A stretch of 50,345 nucleotides of DNA. Origin: Myxococcales bacterium. Lineage in GTDB: Bacteria > Myxococcota_A > Polyangia > Palsa-1104 > JAEUJZ01. The position numbers and the translations under genes were made by a program. Of this stretch, positions 16,858 through 24,530 are shown piece by piece. How positions within the stretch are numbered: position 1 is the first letter of the stretch; each line of letters starts with the position of its first letter. The stretch covers positions 1-50,345 of the forward strand of contig JAEUKB010000031.1 in the NCBI GenBank assembly GCA_016794365.1, written 5' to 3'. Under the pieces are notes generated by a model. It did not search any database. It was not told where the DNA came from and was given only the letters and a program-made list of their open reading frames with translations.

Positions 16858-18192
16858 ATGGCCCTCGAGTTTAGACTTCCCGACATTGGCGAAGGCGTCG
16901 TCGAAGGCGAGATCGTCCGCTGGCTGGTGAAAGAGGGTGACACCCTCCGTGAAGACCAGCCGATGGTCGAAGTCATGACCGACAAAGCGACCGTCGAGAT
17001 TCCGACGCCGCGCGCTGGCAAAGTTTCCAAGCTGATGGTCGAAGCAGGCAAGATCTGCGCCGTCGGTCAGGTCATGATTGTCATCGACACCGATGGTGCT
17101 GGCAGCCAGCCTGCGACGACGCACCAGCCTGCAACGACGCACCAGCCTGCACCGGCTCAGCCCGCACCTGTCGCAGCGTCGGTTGTGTCCGGTTCTGCAC
17201 CGGTTGTGACGGTTTCAGCAGCGGAAGCAGCCGGTCGAAAAGTGCTTGCGACTCCAGCGACGAGACAGCTTGCTCGCAACTTCGGCATCGACATCCGCAC
17301 GATCGTCGGCAGTGGCCCAGGTGGACGGATCACCCGCGATGATGTCCGTCGAGCGTCCGCTGAAAAGAGCGCTCCGCCCGTCGCACAGACCAAAGCAGCA
17401 CCTGTTGCGCAGGCTATGGAATCAGCGCCAGCAGCACCAAAGCCCGTCGCACTGCCGCAGATTGTGCCGGTTTCGGTGGCCGTCCATCCCGAAGACGAGC
17501 GCGTTCCGTTCCGAGGGCTGCGCAAAAAGATCGCCGACAACATGGTTCGCTCGAAGCTTCAGACGGCGGACTTTACCTACGTCGAAGAGTGCGATGTCAC
17601 CGAGCTGGTGGCGCTGCGCAAGCGAGCCCAGAAGCGCGCCGCCGAGCGAGGCATCAAGCTGTCGTTTTTGCCATTCCTCATCAAGGCGGTGGTGTCGGGG
17701 CTGAAGAAGTACCCGATCCTGAACTCGACGCTGGATACCGAAAAAGACGAGATCGTCCTGCGCAAGAGCTATCACATCGGCGTGGCCGCAGCGACGGACG
17801 CAGGCCTGATGGTTCCGGTGCTGCGCAATGCCGATCGGATGTCGCTGTTCCAGATCGCAGCGGCGCTTGAGCCTCTCGCAGAGCGCGCTCGCACCGGCAA
17901 AGCCAGTCGCGAGGAGCTGAGCGGATCGACGTTCACCATTTCGTCGCTCGGTAAGCTGGGCGGTGTGCTGGCAACTCCGGTCATCAACTTCCCCGAAGTG
18001 GCGGTGCTGGGCGTTCACAAGATCAAGGAAACGCCGGTGGTACGCGACGGACAGATCGTGATCCGAGAGATCATGAACCTGTCGATCTCGCTCGATCACC
18101 GCATCGTCGATGGCTACGAGGGCGCGCTGTTTTTGCAGCATGTCATCTCGATGCTGGAAGACCCGACGCTGATGTTTATGGAGCTGGTCTAG
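16858..18192 (+). CDS. Dihydrolipoamide acyltransferase E2 of the branched-chain-type 2-oxoacid dehydrogenase
   Basis: This 444-residue E2 passes the acyl group from E1 to CoA. It has one N-terminal lipoyl domain, with the lipoylated lysine in MTDKATVEIP (K43). A Thr/Gln/Pro/Ala linker contains a three-fold QPATTH repeat. The peripheral subunit-binding domain (ATPATRQLARNFGIDI, GRITRDDVRR) lies at about 128-165. The catalytic domain ends with DHRIVDGYEG (about 413-422), which holds the catalytic His. The linker DNA has 18-bp direct repeats near 17107-17155. No E3 (lipoamide dehydrogenase) is in the window, so E3 must come from elsewhere. Confidence 0.95.
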   Translation: MALEFRLPDIGEGVVEGEIVRWLVKEGDTLREDQPMVEVMTDKATVEIPTPRAGKVSKLMVEAGKICAVGQVMIVIDTDGAGSQPATTHQPATTHQPAPAQPAPVAASVVSGSAPVVTVSAAEAAGRKVLATPATRQLARNFGIDIRTIVGSGPGGRITRDDVRRASAEKSAPPVAQTKAAPVAQAMESAPAAPKPVALPQIVPVSVAVHPEDERVPFRGLRKKIADNMVRSKLQTADFTYVEECDVTELVALRKRAQKRAAERGIKLSFLPFLIKAVVSGLKKYPILNSTLDTEKDEIVLRKSYHIGVAAATDAGLMVPVLRNADRMSLFQIAAALEPLAERARTGKASREELSGSTFTISSLGKLGGVLATPVINFPEVAVLGVHKIKETPVVRDGQIVIREIMNLSISLDHRIVDGYEGALFLQHVISMLEDPTLMFMELV

Positions 18193-18195
18193 CCC

Positions 18196-19335
18196 ATGCG
18201 CAGCGTTGGCTCGATAGAGGGCTGCGTACCACCGACGGAGCGCTTTACGCCACAGCAGTACATTGCGCCTGACGGAAGCTTCGATCCGACGAAAGTGGCA
18301 GCGCTTGGCATCCCGAGAGAGCAGCTTCTGAAGCTGTATCGCGGCATGCTGCTCATTCGGATCATCGACGAGAGAATGCTGACGCTACAGCGCCAAGGTC
18401 GCATCAGCTTCTACGGCGAAGCGCGCGGTCAGGAAGCGGCTGTCGTCGGAACGGCGGCGGCATTTGGTCCCAGCGACTACGTGCTTCCGGCGCTGCGTGA
18501 AGCTGGCGTGGCGCTCTATCGAGGCCTTCCGCTTCAGTCCTACATCGCGCAGATCTACGGCAACAGCAACGACCTGACCAAAGGTCGGCAGATGCCCTGT
18601 CATCCCGGCAATCGAGCGTCTCGCTACGTCACGATGTCGTCGTGCATTGCCACTCAGCTTCCGCATGCAGTCGGTATCGCGATGGCAGCCAAGATCAAGC
18701 ACGATCCGATCGTCGTCGCTGGCTACATGGGCGACGGAGCCACCAGCGAAGGAGACTTTCACGTCGCGCTCAACTTTGCGGCGGTGTTTCGTGCCCCGGT
18801 GGTGTTCATCTGTCAGAACAATCAGTGGGCGATCTCGACGCCGGTGACGGGACAGACGGCATCACCGACGATGGCGCACAAAGCGATGGGCTATGGCATT
18901 CCCGCGCTGCGCGTCGATGGAAACGACGTGCTGGCTTGCTACGCAGCGACGAAAGAAGCCGCAGCCTATGCGCGCGCTGGAGGCGGACCGATCTTCGTCG
19001 AAGCGCTCACCTATCGTGTCAGTGCTCACTCGACATCAGACGATCCGTCTCGCTATCGTGATGAGTCCGTCACTGCGGTCTGGAAAAACGAGCGCGATCC
19101 GCTCGCTCGCTTCCGTCACTTTTTGCGAGTCATCGGCGCGCTGTCCGAAGGTGTCGATGCTGCGCTACATGAAGCCATCGAGGCCGAGATCAAGTCCGCA
19201 GTCGTGACCGAAGAAGCCGCAGGCCCACCGCTGCTTCAGACGCTGATCGAAGATGTCTTTGCCAAGCCCACAGCGGCTCTCCGCGAGCAGCTCGCCGAAG
19301 TAGCCGCCGCCCTGCCCTCCCGTCCCCAGCACTAG
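18196..19335 (+). CDS. 2-oxoacid dehydrogenase E1 component, alpha subunit (copy 2)
   Basis: This 379-residue protein is clearly paralogous to the E1-alpha at the head of the operon but diverged along its length. Its TPP motif is GDGATSEGDFHVALNF ending CQNNQWAIST (GDG, not GEG). It keeps LREAGVALYRG, YGNSNDLTKGRQMPCH and the loop YRVSAHSTSDDPSRYR. It starts three bases after the E2 stop, so it belongs to the same transcript. There is only one E1-beta, so the two alpha subunits may compete for it, giving two substrate ranges, or form mixed heterotetramers. That is inference. Degenerate copy status is unlikely because all cofactor residues are present. Confidence 0.92.
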   Translation: MRSVGSIEGCVPPTERFTPQQYIAPDGSFDPTKVAALGIPREQLLKLYRGMLLIRIIDERMLTLQRQGRISFYGEARGQEAAVVGTAAAFGPSDYVLPALREAGVALYRGLPLQSYIAQIYGNSNDLTKGRQMPCHPGNRASRYVTMSSCIATQLPHAVGIAMAAKIKHDPIVVAGYMGDGATSEGDFHVALNFAAVFRAPVVFICQNNQWAISTPVTGQTASPTMAHKAMGYGIPALRVDGNDVLACYAATKEAAAYARAGGGPIFVEALTYRVSAHSTSDDPSRYRDESVTAVWKNERDPLARFRHFLRVIGALSEGVDAALHEAIEAEIKSAVVTEEAAGPPLLQTLIEDVFAKPTAALREQLAEVAAALPSRPQH

Positions 19336-19396
19336 CCAGTCTCGTCCCCAGGCGCTGTCTCCCGGCAGTCGTCGCAGCGCTTGTCCAACAGCCAAA

Positions 19397-19441
19397 CGCT
19401 CCGTCGTCACGCTCTCCGTCGTCACGCTCTCCGTCGAGCGC
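19397..19441. repeat. 15-bp tandem repeat after the dehydrogenase operon
   Basis: About 2.7 copies of ACGCTCTCCGTCGTC lie in the short gap between the second E1-alpha gene and the leftward small gene ending at 19442. The first copy is slightly shorter. The array is non-coding as far as can be judged. Confidence 0.6.
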
Positions 19442-19837
19442 TCACCACTTTTCTGCATCGCCGTCTTCTACGTAGAAGCACCGATCCAGATCCCCCGCTT
19501 GCTCGTCCAGCGCAGCCAGATCCACTGCGTAGACAAGAACGATTGGATTATCTGTCATTTCAAAAAGATTTAGTCCAATACAAATTTTCGCGCCAATTCG
19601 GTAGACATCGACCAGCGACTGACCGACGCGAATGCAGCATTCAAAGTCTTGCTCTTGGAGTCGCAGGATGCGCTCACGCAAGATAGCAGTTTCCTCTCTC
19701 GGAGACAGCAGCGTGAGATCCGCAAAGCCCAGCGCATTCAGCAGCACTCTGTCGTCGCTGCTAAACACCCCGATGCGCATTAGCGCACACCGCTTGATCA
19801 CGAATAGCGAGCATATCTGTGGATACCGATTCAGCAT
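19442..19837 (-). CDS. Hypothetical protein in an AT-richer patch
   Basis: This open frame of 131 residues starts MLNRYPQICSLFVIKRCAL and includes LGFADLTLLSPREETAILRERILRLQEQ and CIGLNLFEMTDNPIVLVYAVDLAALDE. The amino-acid composition is protein-like and the region is clearly AT-richer than its flanks, with different codon use, suggesting acquisition. The frame stays protein-like (KVLIQLDTDTIE) for about 16 codons before the first ATG, back to a stop at 19886-19888. The start may thus be non-standard, or the 5' end may have decayed. A shorter start at 19780 is possible. No family is recognised. It is divergent from a zinc-ribbon/HTH gene, so a toxin-antitoxin-like or immunity role can be imagined but not supported. 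Confidence 0.5.
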   Translation of the reverse strand: MLNRYPQICSLFVIKRCALMRIGVFSSDDRVLLNALGFADLTLLSPREETAILRERILRLQEQDFECCIRVGQSLVDVYRIGAKICIGLNLFEMTDNPIVLVYAVDLAALDEQAGDLDRCFYVEDGDAEKW

Positions 19838-20073
19838 CTCGATGGTGTCAGTGTCGAGTTGGATTAAAACTTTTTCACAGATCCCTTATGGCGTCATTGC
19901 CCTGTTCTGTGCAATCGGATCTTCTCTTTGTAACAGCTATTTCATCTCAAGTTGACTGGATATTAAGTATCCACACATTGTTTACGTAAGCATCACTACA
20001 CAATCGCTTGACACCACCGTTTGTTCGTCTGAAGACTCGCAACCGCCCGCACGAACGACCCGGTGTGATTGCG
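19838..20073. promoter_or_regulatory. AT-rich divergent intergenic region with a small palindrome
   Basis: This region separates the leftward hypothetical gene from the rightward zinc-ribbon/HTH gene and is the most AT-rich stretch in this third of the window. It holds TGGATA-TTAAG-TATCCA at 19957-19973, preceded by a -35-like TTGACT at 19952-19957. A regulator site for the adjacent HTH protein is plausible but unproven. Confidence 0.4.
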
Positions 20074-20652
20074 ATGTCAGCCAAGCCCAGAACTCCCAGC
20101 GAGACAGCCCCTTCCACTTCGACGTTGCGTCGCTGTGTGCGCTGCGGAGCCCGAGCGGTCAAGCCGCGTACCGGACCTGGACGGACCACGCGCTATCGCA
20201 CCATGCCCGCGATGGCGATTCCCGACGATGTCGCCATTCCTGCTTGTGGCCGCTGTCAAAGCGAATACATCGACGAGCAGACCAGCGACGCGATCGCGCC
20301 ACGGCTTCAGCAAGCATTTCTACAGTCGCTGCGCACACGAGCACGGATCGCGATTGACATTTTGTCAAAGCACATCTCGCAGCGACGGCTTGAACAGCTC
20401 CTCGGGCTTTCGCAAGGCTATCTGTCACGAATCCGTGCGGGCGCAGGCAATCCCAGCCCCGAGCTGGTCAGTCACCTGGCCATCTTGTGCCAAGATCCAG
20501 CGACGAGACTCAACGAGCTAGAGCGCTTCTGGGCACTTCCCGACGAAGAATGGCAGCCGCTGCCGGTTCCGCAAGGCCGACCGACGCTCGCAGCACAGAG
20601 AGCCCAAGCGCGGAGCCAGCTGTTTCACGATGGCGGTCACGTCGCCCGCTGA
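20074..20652 (+). CDS. Zinc-ribbon / helix-turn-helix protein (MqsA/XRE-like layout)
   Basis: With the ATG at 20074 the protein has 192 residues. Two CxxC pairs (CVRCGA and CGRCQS, about 40 residues apart) can form an N-terminal zinc ribbon. The second half has an XRE-type helix-turn-helix, QRRLEQLLGLSQGYLSRIRAGAGNPSPELVSHLAIL. The order zinc ribbon then HTH is that of MqsA-like antitoxins and some small regulators, but no toxin of the MqsR family is adjacent. An upstream in-frame start at 20008 gives a longer Pro/Arg-rich N-terminus. The gene leads into the TolQ-like gene with little or no spacing. Confidence 0.7.
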   Translation: MSAKPRTPSETAPSTSTLRRCVRCGARAVKPRTGPGRTTRYRTMPAMAIPDDVAIPACGRCQSEYIDEQTSDAIAPRLQQAFLQSLRTRARIAIDILSKHISQRRLEQLLGLSQGYLSRIRAGAGNPSPELVSHLAILCQDPATRLNELERFWALPDEEWQPLPVPQGRPTLAAQRAQARSQLFHDGGHVAR

Positions 20653-20698
20653 TTTGCTTTTGACCGCGCCCCAAGGGTCGATTTACCCTCGCGACTAC

Positions 20699-21427
20699 AT
20701 GACGACTCTCTCCCTGCTTGCGCTGACCAATCCGGCGCCCGTCGGCAAGGAACTGGACCTGTTTCAGCTGGTTCTAAGCTCCGGCGGTGTGGTGCTGTTT
20801 GTGCTGTTTCTGCTGATCGCATTTTTCGTCGTGACGACGTTCGTGATTGGCTACAAGGGCTATCAGCTGGTGCTGGCGACGAAGGAAACCGACCAGTTTC
20901 TCGATGCGTTTTGGCAGGTCAAGCGCCTGGAAAAGGTCTACGACCGAGCCAAAGAGCTGACGCGCTCGCCGGTGGCGGGACTGTTTCGCGCCGGTTATCT
21001 GGAGCTGATGCGCGTCACCAAAAAGCGCGACGGCGCGGAAGGCAGCAGCAGCGATGCCGAGAGTGATCTGGAAAACATCGAGCGCGCGCTCCGTCGAGCA
21101 GCCATTGCGGAAACGACATCCCTAGAGTCGCTGACACCGCTGCTGGCCACCGTCGGATCTTCCGCCCCGTTTATCGGTCTGTTTGGCACGGTGTGGGGCA
21201 TCATGGACTCGTTTCGCAACATCGGAAGCAAGGGCACGGCCAACCTGGCCACCGTCGCTCCGGGCATTGCCGAAGCGCTGATCGCAACCGCGATCGGACT
21301 GGTCGCCGCGATTCCTGCCGTCATGGCGTTCAACTACTTCGCGCGCAGGCTGAAGGTGCTCGTCGGAGAGATGGACACCTTCCACAACGACTTCCTCAAC
21401 ATCGTCAAGCGCAACCACCTGCACTAA
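20699..21427 (+). CDS. MotA/TolQ/ExbB proton-channel family protein
   Basis: The product is 242 residues from the ATG at 20699; an in-frame ATG at 20630 overlaps the previous gene by 23 bp. Three TM segments are visible: VVLFVLFLLIAFFVVTTF near the N-terminus, then after a cytoplasmic loop LLATVGSSAPFIGLFGTVWGI and GIAEALIATAIGLVAAIPAVM. The last two carry the Thr/Gly/Pro signature of the TolQ/ExbB proton path. These proteins work with an ExbD/TolR partner to energise envelope processes, but no ExbD/TolR gene follows: the next gene is convergent. It is therefore an orphan subunit whose partner lies elsewhere. Confidence 0.9.
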   Translation: MTTLSLLALTNPAPVGKELDLFQLVLSSGGVVLFVLFLLIAFFVVTTFVIGYKGYQLVLATKETDQFLDAFWQVKRLEKVYDRAKELTRSPVAGLFRAGYLELMRVTKKRDGAEGSSSDAESDLENIERALRRAAIAETTSLESLTPLLATVGSSAPFIGLFGTVWGIMDSFRNIGSKGTANLATVAPGIAEALIATAIGLVAAIPAVMAFNYFARRLKVLVGEMDTFHNDFLNIVKRNHLH

Positions 21428-21430
21428 CCG

Positions 21431-22465
21431 CTAATCGAGCGACTTGGCGCAGCGGAAGCCCAGCCGGTGCGGTCCGCGATTCGAGGGAGGAACGCCGCGA
21501 CGCTCCGAGCCGCGCATGCGCTCGCCGGTGAAGTACCAAGATCCACCCTTGAGCAGCTTTTCGGACACGCCCTTGCAGTACTTGGGACCACCGCCGCACG
21601 GACCTTGGGGATCGGGTCCGTCGCAGGCCGCGCCACACTCGTGAGCACAGCCGTGATAGCAGTCGGTCTTCCAGTCGTTTACCCATTCCCAGCTGTTGCC
21701 CGCCATGTCAAACAGGCCGTAGCGAAATGCGCCGCGCGTGCCGACATCTTGCGTGGTGCCCGTGCCACAGCCTTTGGCGCCGAGCGGCTCTTCGTACACC
21801 GCGAGCTTGCAGTTGGGAGTCTCGTTGCCCCAAGGATAGATTTCTCCCTCGGGACCGCGCGCGGCCTTTTCCCATTCAGCCTCGGTGGGCAAGCGCTTTC
21901 CGGCGTAGTGACAGAAGTCGTAGGACTGATACCAGCTCACAGCGACGACGGGCTGCTTGGGACGAACGTACAGACCGAAGTGCTTGATCGGAGGCTCACA
22001 CTTTCCAGCCTCGACGCAGCGGTTGTACTGTTCGTTGGTGACCTCGGTGATGTCCATGAAGAACGGCGACACCGCGATCCGCATCCGAGGCCGCTCGTCG
22101 GGCTTTCCGCCATGATCCGAGCCGCGAAAAAACGGTCCACCCGGAATGCAGACCATGCCCGGCGGCGGATCTTTTCCACAGGGAACTTCCGTCGAGGTCA
22201 GCTTGGTGATCTGCGCTTTCGGATCGCTCGGATCGTTCTGTGGTTCGCCGCTTGGCACAAAGCCGGTCGGTGGTGGCTCGTCGCTCGGTGCGTCGGCAAA
22301 GACTTTCAGCGTCGCCAGCTTGACCGTTTTGCGCGGACGCGGCTTGGCGGTGGCGGATTTGTGCTCGCAGGACAGGTTAAACAGAAGCCCCCCGGCGAGC
22401 AGTCCAACCACCGGGAGTCGCCAGGCAGAGCCCTGACGACAAGGCAGAAGAGAAGCTGCTTTCAT
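21431..22465 (-). CDS. Lipoprotein with FGE-sulfatase/SUMF1-like domain
   Basis: With the ATG at 22465 the product has 344 residues. The N-terminus is a lipoprotein signal with the lipobox LFNLSC. A Lys/Pro-rich spacer leads to a formylglycine-generating-enzyme-like domain: GMVCIPGGPFFRGSDHGG, FFMDITEVTNEQYNRCV, AVSWYQSYDFCHYAGKRLPTEAEWEKAARG, DMAGNSWEWVNDW and GGSWYFTGERMRGSERR, ending HRLGFRCAKS. The paired active-site cysteines of true sulfatase-activating FGE are not in the expected C-terminal segment, so catalytic formylglycine formation is unlikely. A Cys-rich insertion (about 270-310) may be disulfide-bonded. Many myxobacterial paralogs of this type are of unknown role. It is convergent with the TolQ-like gene (3-bp gap). 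Confidence 0.88.
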   Translation of the reverse strand: MKAASLLPCRQGSAWRLPVVGLLAGGLLFNLSCEHKSATAKPRPRKTVKLATLKVFADAPSDEPPPTGFVPSGEPQNDPSDPKAQITKLTSTEVPCGKDPPPGMVCIPGGPFFRGSDHGGKPDERPRMRIAVSPFFMDITEVTNEQYNRCVEAGKCEPPIKHFGLYVRPKQPVVAVSWYQSYDFCHYAGKRLPTEAEWEKAARGPEGEIYPWGNETPNCKLAVYEEPLGAKGCGTGTTQDVGTRGAFRYGLFDMAGNSWEWVNDWKTDCYHGCAHECGAACDGPDPQGPCGGGPKYCKGVSEKLLKGGSWYFTGERMRGSERRGVPPSNRGPHRLGFRCAKSLD

Positions 22466-22588
22466 CTGTGAGCTTATCAAAACCGATTCTGAGCGAATCC
22501 GTCAACCCCGCACCGAGGGTAGATGGTGGCTACACCTTCTGCGCGCTGGTAGGGCGATAGGGAAGATAGGTAAGAGGGAGAAACACGA

Positions 22589-23338
22589 ATGCTGGCCATC
22601 GCTTTTGAGGGCTGTGCCTGTCGCGCAGCGTTTCACACTGGCGTCGCAGCGGCGCTCGCGGAAGCCAAGCTGACGGCGGATTTTACGGCGGGTGCGTCGT
22701 CCGGTTCGCTGTGCGCGGCTGCGGTCGCGGCGGGCAAAGGCGAACAGCTGCCGCAGATGTGGCGCGAGCTATCGGGACAGAGCGTGGTGTCGTGGCGCAG
22801 GCTGTGGTGGAATCGCTCACCGTTTGACATGAGCTACATCGTTCGCTCGGCGCTCACCAAGCACCTGGGATCGCTCGATCTGCGACAGCATCCGACCGAA
22901 GCGCTGATTGTGGCAACGCGGCTGCGGACGTTTTCACGGCTGATCTATTCGAGCCGTCACGAGCCGGATCTGATCGAGCCGCTGCTTGGTTCGTGCTTCA
23001 TTCCGATCTTGTACGGTCGGCCCGTGCGCGTTGGCGATGATTGGCTGGTCGATGGCGGTGCGGTCGATAACCTGCCGGTCGAGCTGCTGGCCGAGCGCGG
23101 TGCCAAAGAGATCATCGCGGTGGTCACAAGCGCAAGCGGAACGGTGAACAAGACGCCGCTTCACAAACGCTGGCGACCGATGGTTCATGGCGCGAAGCTG
23201 CACTTGGTCATGCCGAGTCAGCCGCTCGCGATTCGCTCGTGGGACTTTGACGAAAGCCGTATGAACCAAGCCATCGACGAAGGTTACCGGCAAGGTCGCG
23301 CGCTCATCCGTTACGGAGGCAGCCCCGCTCCGCGCTAG
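22589..23338 (+). CDS. Patatin-like phospholipase
   Basis: This 249-residue protein has the patatin catalytic dyad: Ser in GASSGS (S37) and Asp in VDGGAVDN (D155). The oxyanion-loop equivalent is FEGCACRAAFHTGV near the N-terminus, where GGGxRG is replaced by EGCACR. No signal peptide is present, so it acts in the cytoplasm or is secreted by another route. GAGGGAG about 10 bases upstream supports the start. Substrate preference is unknown; the family hydrolyses acyl esters of membrane lipids. Confidence 0.88.
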   Translation: MLAIAFEGCACRAAFHTGVAAALAEAKLTADFTAGASSGSLCAAAVAAGKGEQLPQMWRELSGQSVVSWRRLWWNRSPFDMSYIVRSALTKHLGSLDLRQHPTEALIVATRLRTFSRLIYSSRHEPDLIEPLLGSCFIPILYGRPVRVGDDWLVDGGAVDNLPVELLAERGAKEIIAVVTSASGTVNKTPLHKRWRPMVHGAKLHLVMPSQPLAIRSWDFDESRMNQAIDEGYRQGRALIRYGGSPAPR

Positions 23339-23375
23339 GTCGGCAGGTCCGCAGCGCTCGTGCTATGTAGCGGCG

Positions 23376-23744
23376 ATGAAGCAGACAGGGAGCGCGTGGC
23401 AGGTGTTTGGAACGCGCAAGTGTTCGGACACCCGCAAAGCGCAGCGCTTCTTCAAAGAGCGCGGCATTGCGATTCACGAAGTGGACTTGGCCGAGCGCGG
23501 CATGAGTCCGGGCGAGCTAAAGTCGGTGGCGGCGCGGTCAGGCTGGGTGGCGCTGATCGATCGCGGGTCCGAGCGCTTTGTGGCCAAAGGTCTGTCGCAT
23601 GCGCTGCTCGGGGACAAAGACATCGAGAGGCTGCTGCTCGAGGATCCGCGACTCATCAAGACGCCGGTGGTGCGCTTGGGCAAACAGTCGTCGATCGGCT
23701 ATCAGCCCGAGCTGTGGAAGTCGTGGATCGATAGCGCGTCGTAG
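23376..23744 (+). CDS. ArsC/Spx-family small thioredoxin-fold protein
   Basis: This 122-residue protein has the ArsC-like opening VFGTRKCSDTRKAQRFFKERGI, with a single Cys at the redox position (CSDT, not CxxC). It continues with IHEVDLAERGMSPGELKSVAARSG and a C-terminal cis-Pro segment, IKTPVVRLGKQSSIGYQPE. This fits the YffB/ArsC/Spx family, members of which reduce arsenate, act on glutathione or bind RNA polymerase. No ars genes are nearby, so an arsenate role is not supported. Confidence 0.85.
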   Translation: MKQTGSAWQVFGTRKCSDTRKAQRFFKERGIAIHEVDLAERGMSPGELKSVAARSGWVALIDRGSERFVAKGLSHALLGDKDIERLLLEDPRLIKTPVVRLGKQSSIGYQPELWKSWIDSAS

Positions 23745-23798
23745 CAGCGTCGGCAGCGTCGGCAGCTTCGGCAGCTTCGGCAGCTTCGGCAGCTTCGA
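23745..23798. repeat. 9-bp tandem repeat directly after the ArsC-family stop codon
   Basis: Six copies of CAGCNTCGG begin at the base after the TAG: two of CAGCGTCGG, three of CAGCTTCGG and one ending CGA. Because the unit is a multiple of three, read-through would add a Ser/Gly/Phe tail without frame change. It is a candidate variable-number repeat. Confidence 0.8.
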
Positions 23799-23851
23799 TC
23801 AATTGGCAACCTGCGCGCACATCGGGTGAGTCCGCCCGTTCAGCCTTGGCC

Positions 23852-23893
23852 TTGACAGCTTATCGTACGATTGTAATATGATCATTGTACGAT
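23852..23893 (+). promoter_or_regulatory. Sigma-70-like promoter overlapped by an inverted-repeat operator
   Basis: TTGACA at 23852-23857 and TAATAT at 23874-23879 are 16 bp apart, a near-consensus promoter. Inverted half-sites ATCGTAC (23862-23868) and GTACGAT (23887-23893) flank the -10, and the first is part of the 10-bp palindrome ATCGTACGAT (23862-23871). A TetR-family gene starts at 23906, so negative autoregulation of the TetR-thiolase-thioesterase operon is the natural reading. Confidence 0.75.
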
Positions 23894-23905
23894 GAAGAGG
23901 CCGTC

Positions 23906-24496
23906 ATGAATGCCAAGCAAGAACGCAAAGAGCGCTCACATCAGACCATCTTGGAATCAGCGGGACGGCTGCTGCGATCGCGCGGAATCGTCGGTGCGCG
24001 GGTCGCAGATGTCATGCAAGGAGCCGGGCTCACCGTCGGTGGGTTCTATGCGCACTTTGCGTCCAAAGACGAGCTGGTGAGCGAAGTCCTGCATCGCCTG
24101 GGTGCCGAGTATCGCGAGCGGCTGTTTACCAACATCGACGAAAAGCCTCCGGGCGATCGCGTGACGGTTGTGCTCAAGCGCTATCTGTCTGCGGCGCATC
24201 GTGATGCGAGCGATCAAGGCTGTCCGTTTCCTTCGATCGTCGGGGAAGTCGCCACGACAGCGCCCGAGCAGCGAGAAGCGCTCGGTGAAGAGATCGGCGC
24301 GCTCATCGAACGTCTCGCGTCGCTCATGCCGCAGCGTCCCGGTCACAAGACGCGCACCCTCGCGATCGGTCTGGTCGCGCTGATGATTGGTGGGCTCAGC
24401 CTGTCGAGAGCGCTGCGCGGAACGGCTCTGTCCGACGAAGTGATTCATGCCTGTCGCTTGCTTGGTGTCGCAGCGACGCAAGGGCTGGACTTGTAA
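23906..24496 (+). CDS. TetR-family regulator of the adjacent thiolase operon
   Basis: The product is 196 residues from the ATG at 23906, which has GAAGAGG five bases upstream. The TetR DNA-binding domain is at about 8-55 ([14 protein letters not shown], then [26 protein letters not shown]). The C-terminal ligand domain includes [22 protein letters not shown], like TetR proteins of the AcrR/NemR group. It is followed 34 bp later by a thiolase and a thioesterase, so it probably senses an acyl or aromatic compound and represses its own operon through the palindrome upstream. The ligand is inference. Confidence 0.9.
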   Translation: MNAKQERKERSHQTILESAGRLLRSRGIVGARVADVMQGAGLTVGGFYAHFASKDELVSEVLHRLGAEYRERLFTNIDEKPPGDRVTVVLKRYLSAAHRDASDQGCPFPSIVGEVATTAPEQREALGEEIGALIERLASLMPQRPGHKTRTLAIGLVALMIGGLSLSRALRGTALSDEVIHACRLLGVAATQGLDL

Positions 24497-24530
24497 CGGC
24501 ACACCGCTCACGCACAAAAAGGAAAAGCTC

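Noticed and set aside
21431..22465. Active sulfatase-activating formylglycine-generating enzyme
   Set aside because: The C-terminal segment where the catalytic Cys pair is expected reads ERMRGSERRGVPP without Cys; no sulfatase is linked.
23376..23744. Arsenate reductase of an ars operon
   Set aside because: The fold fits, but no arsenite exporter or ArsR is nearby and only one Cys is seen.
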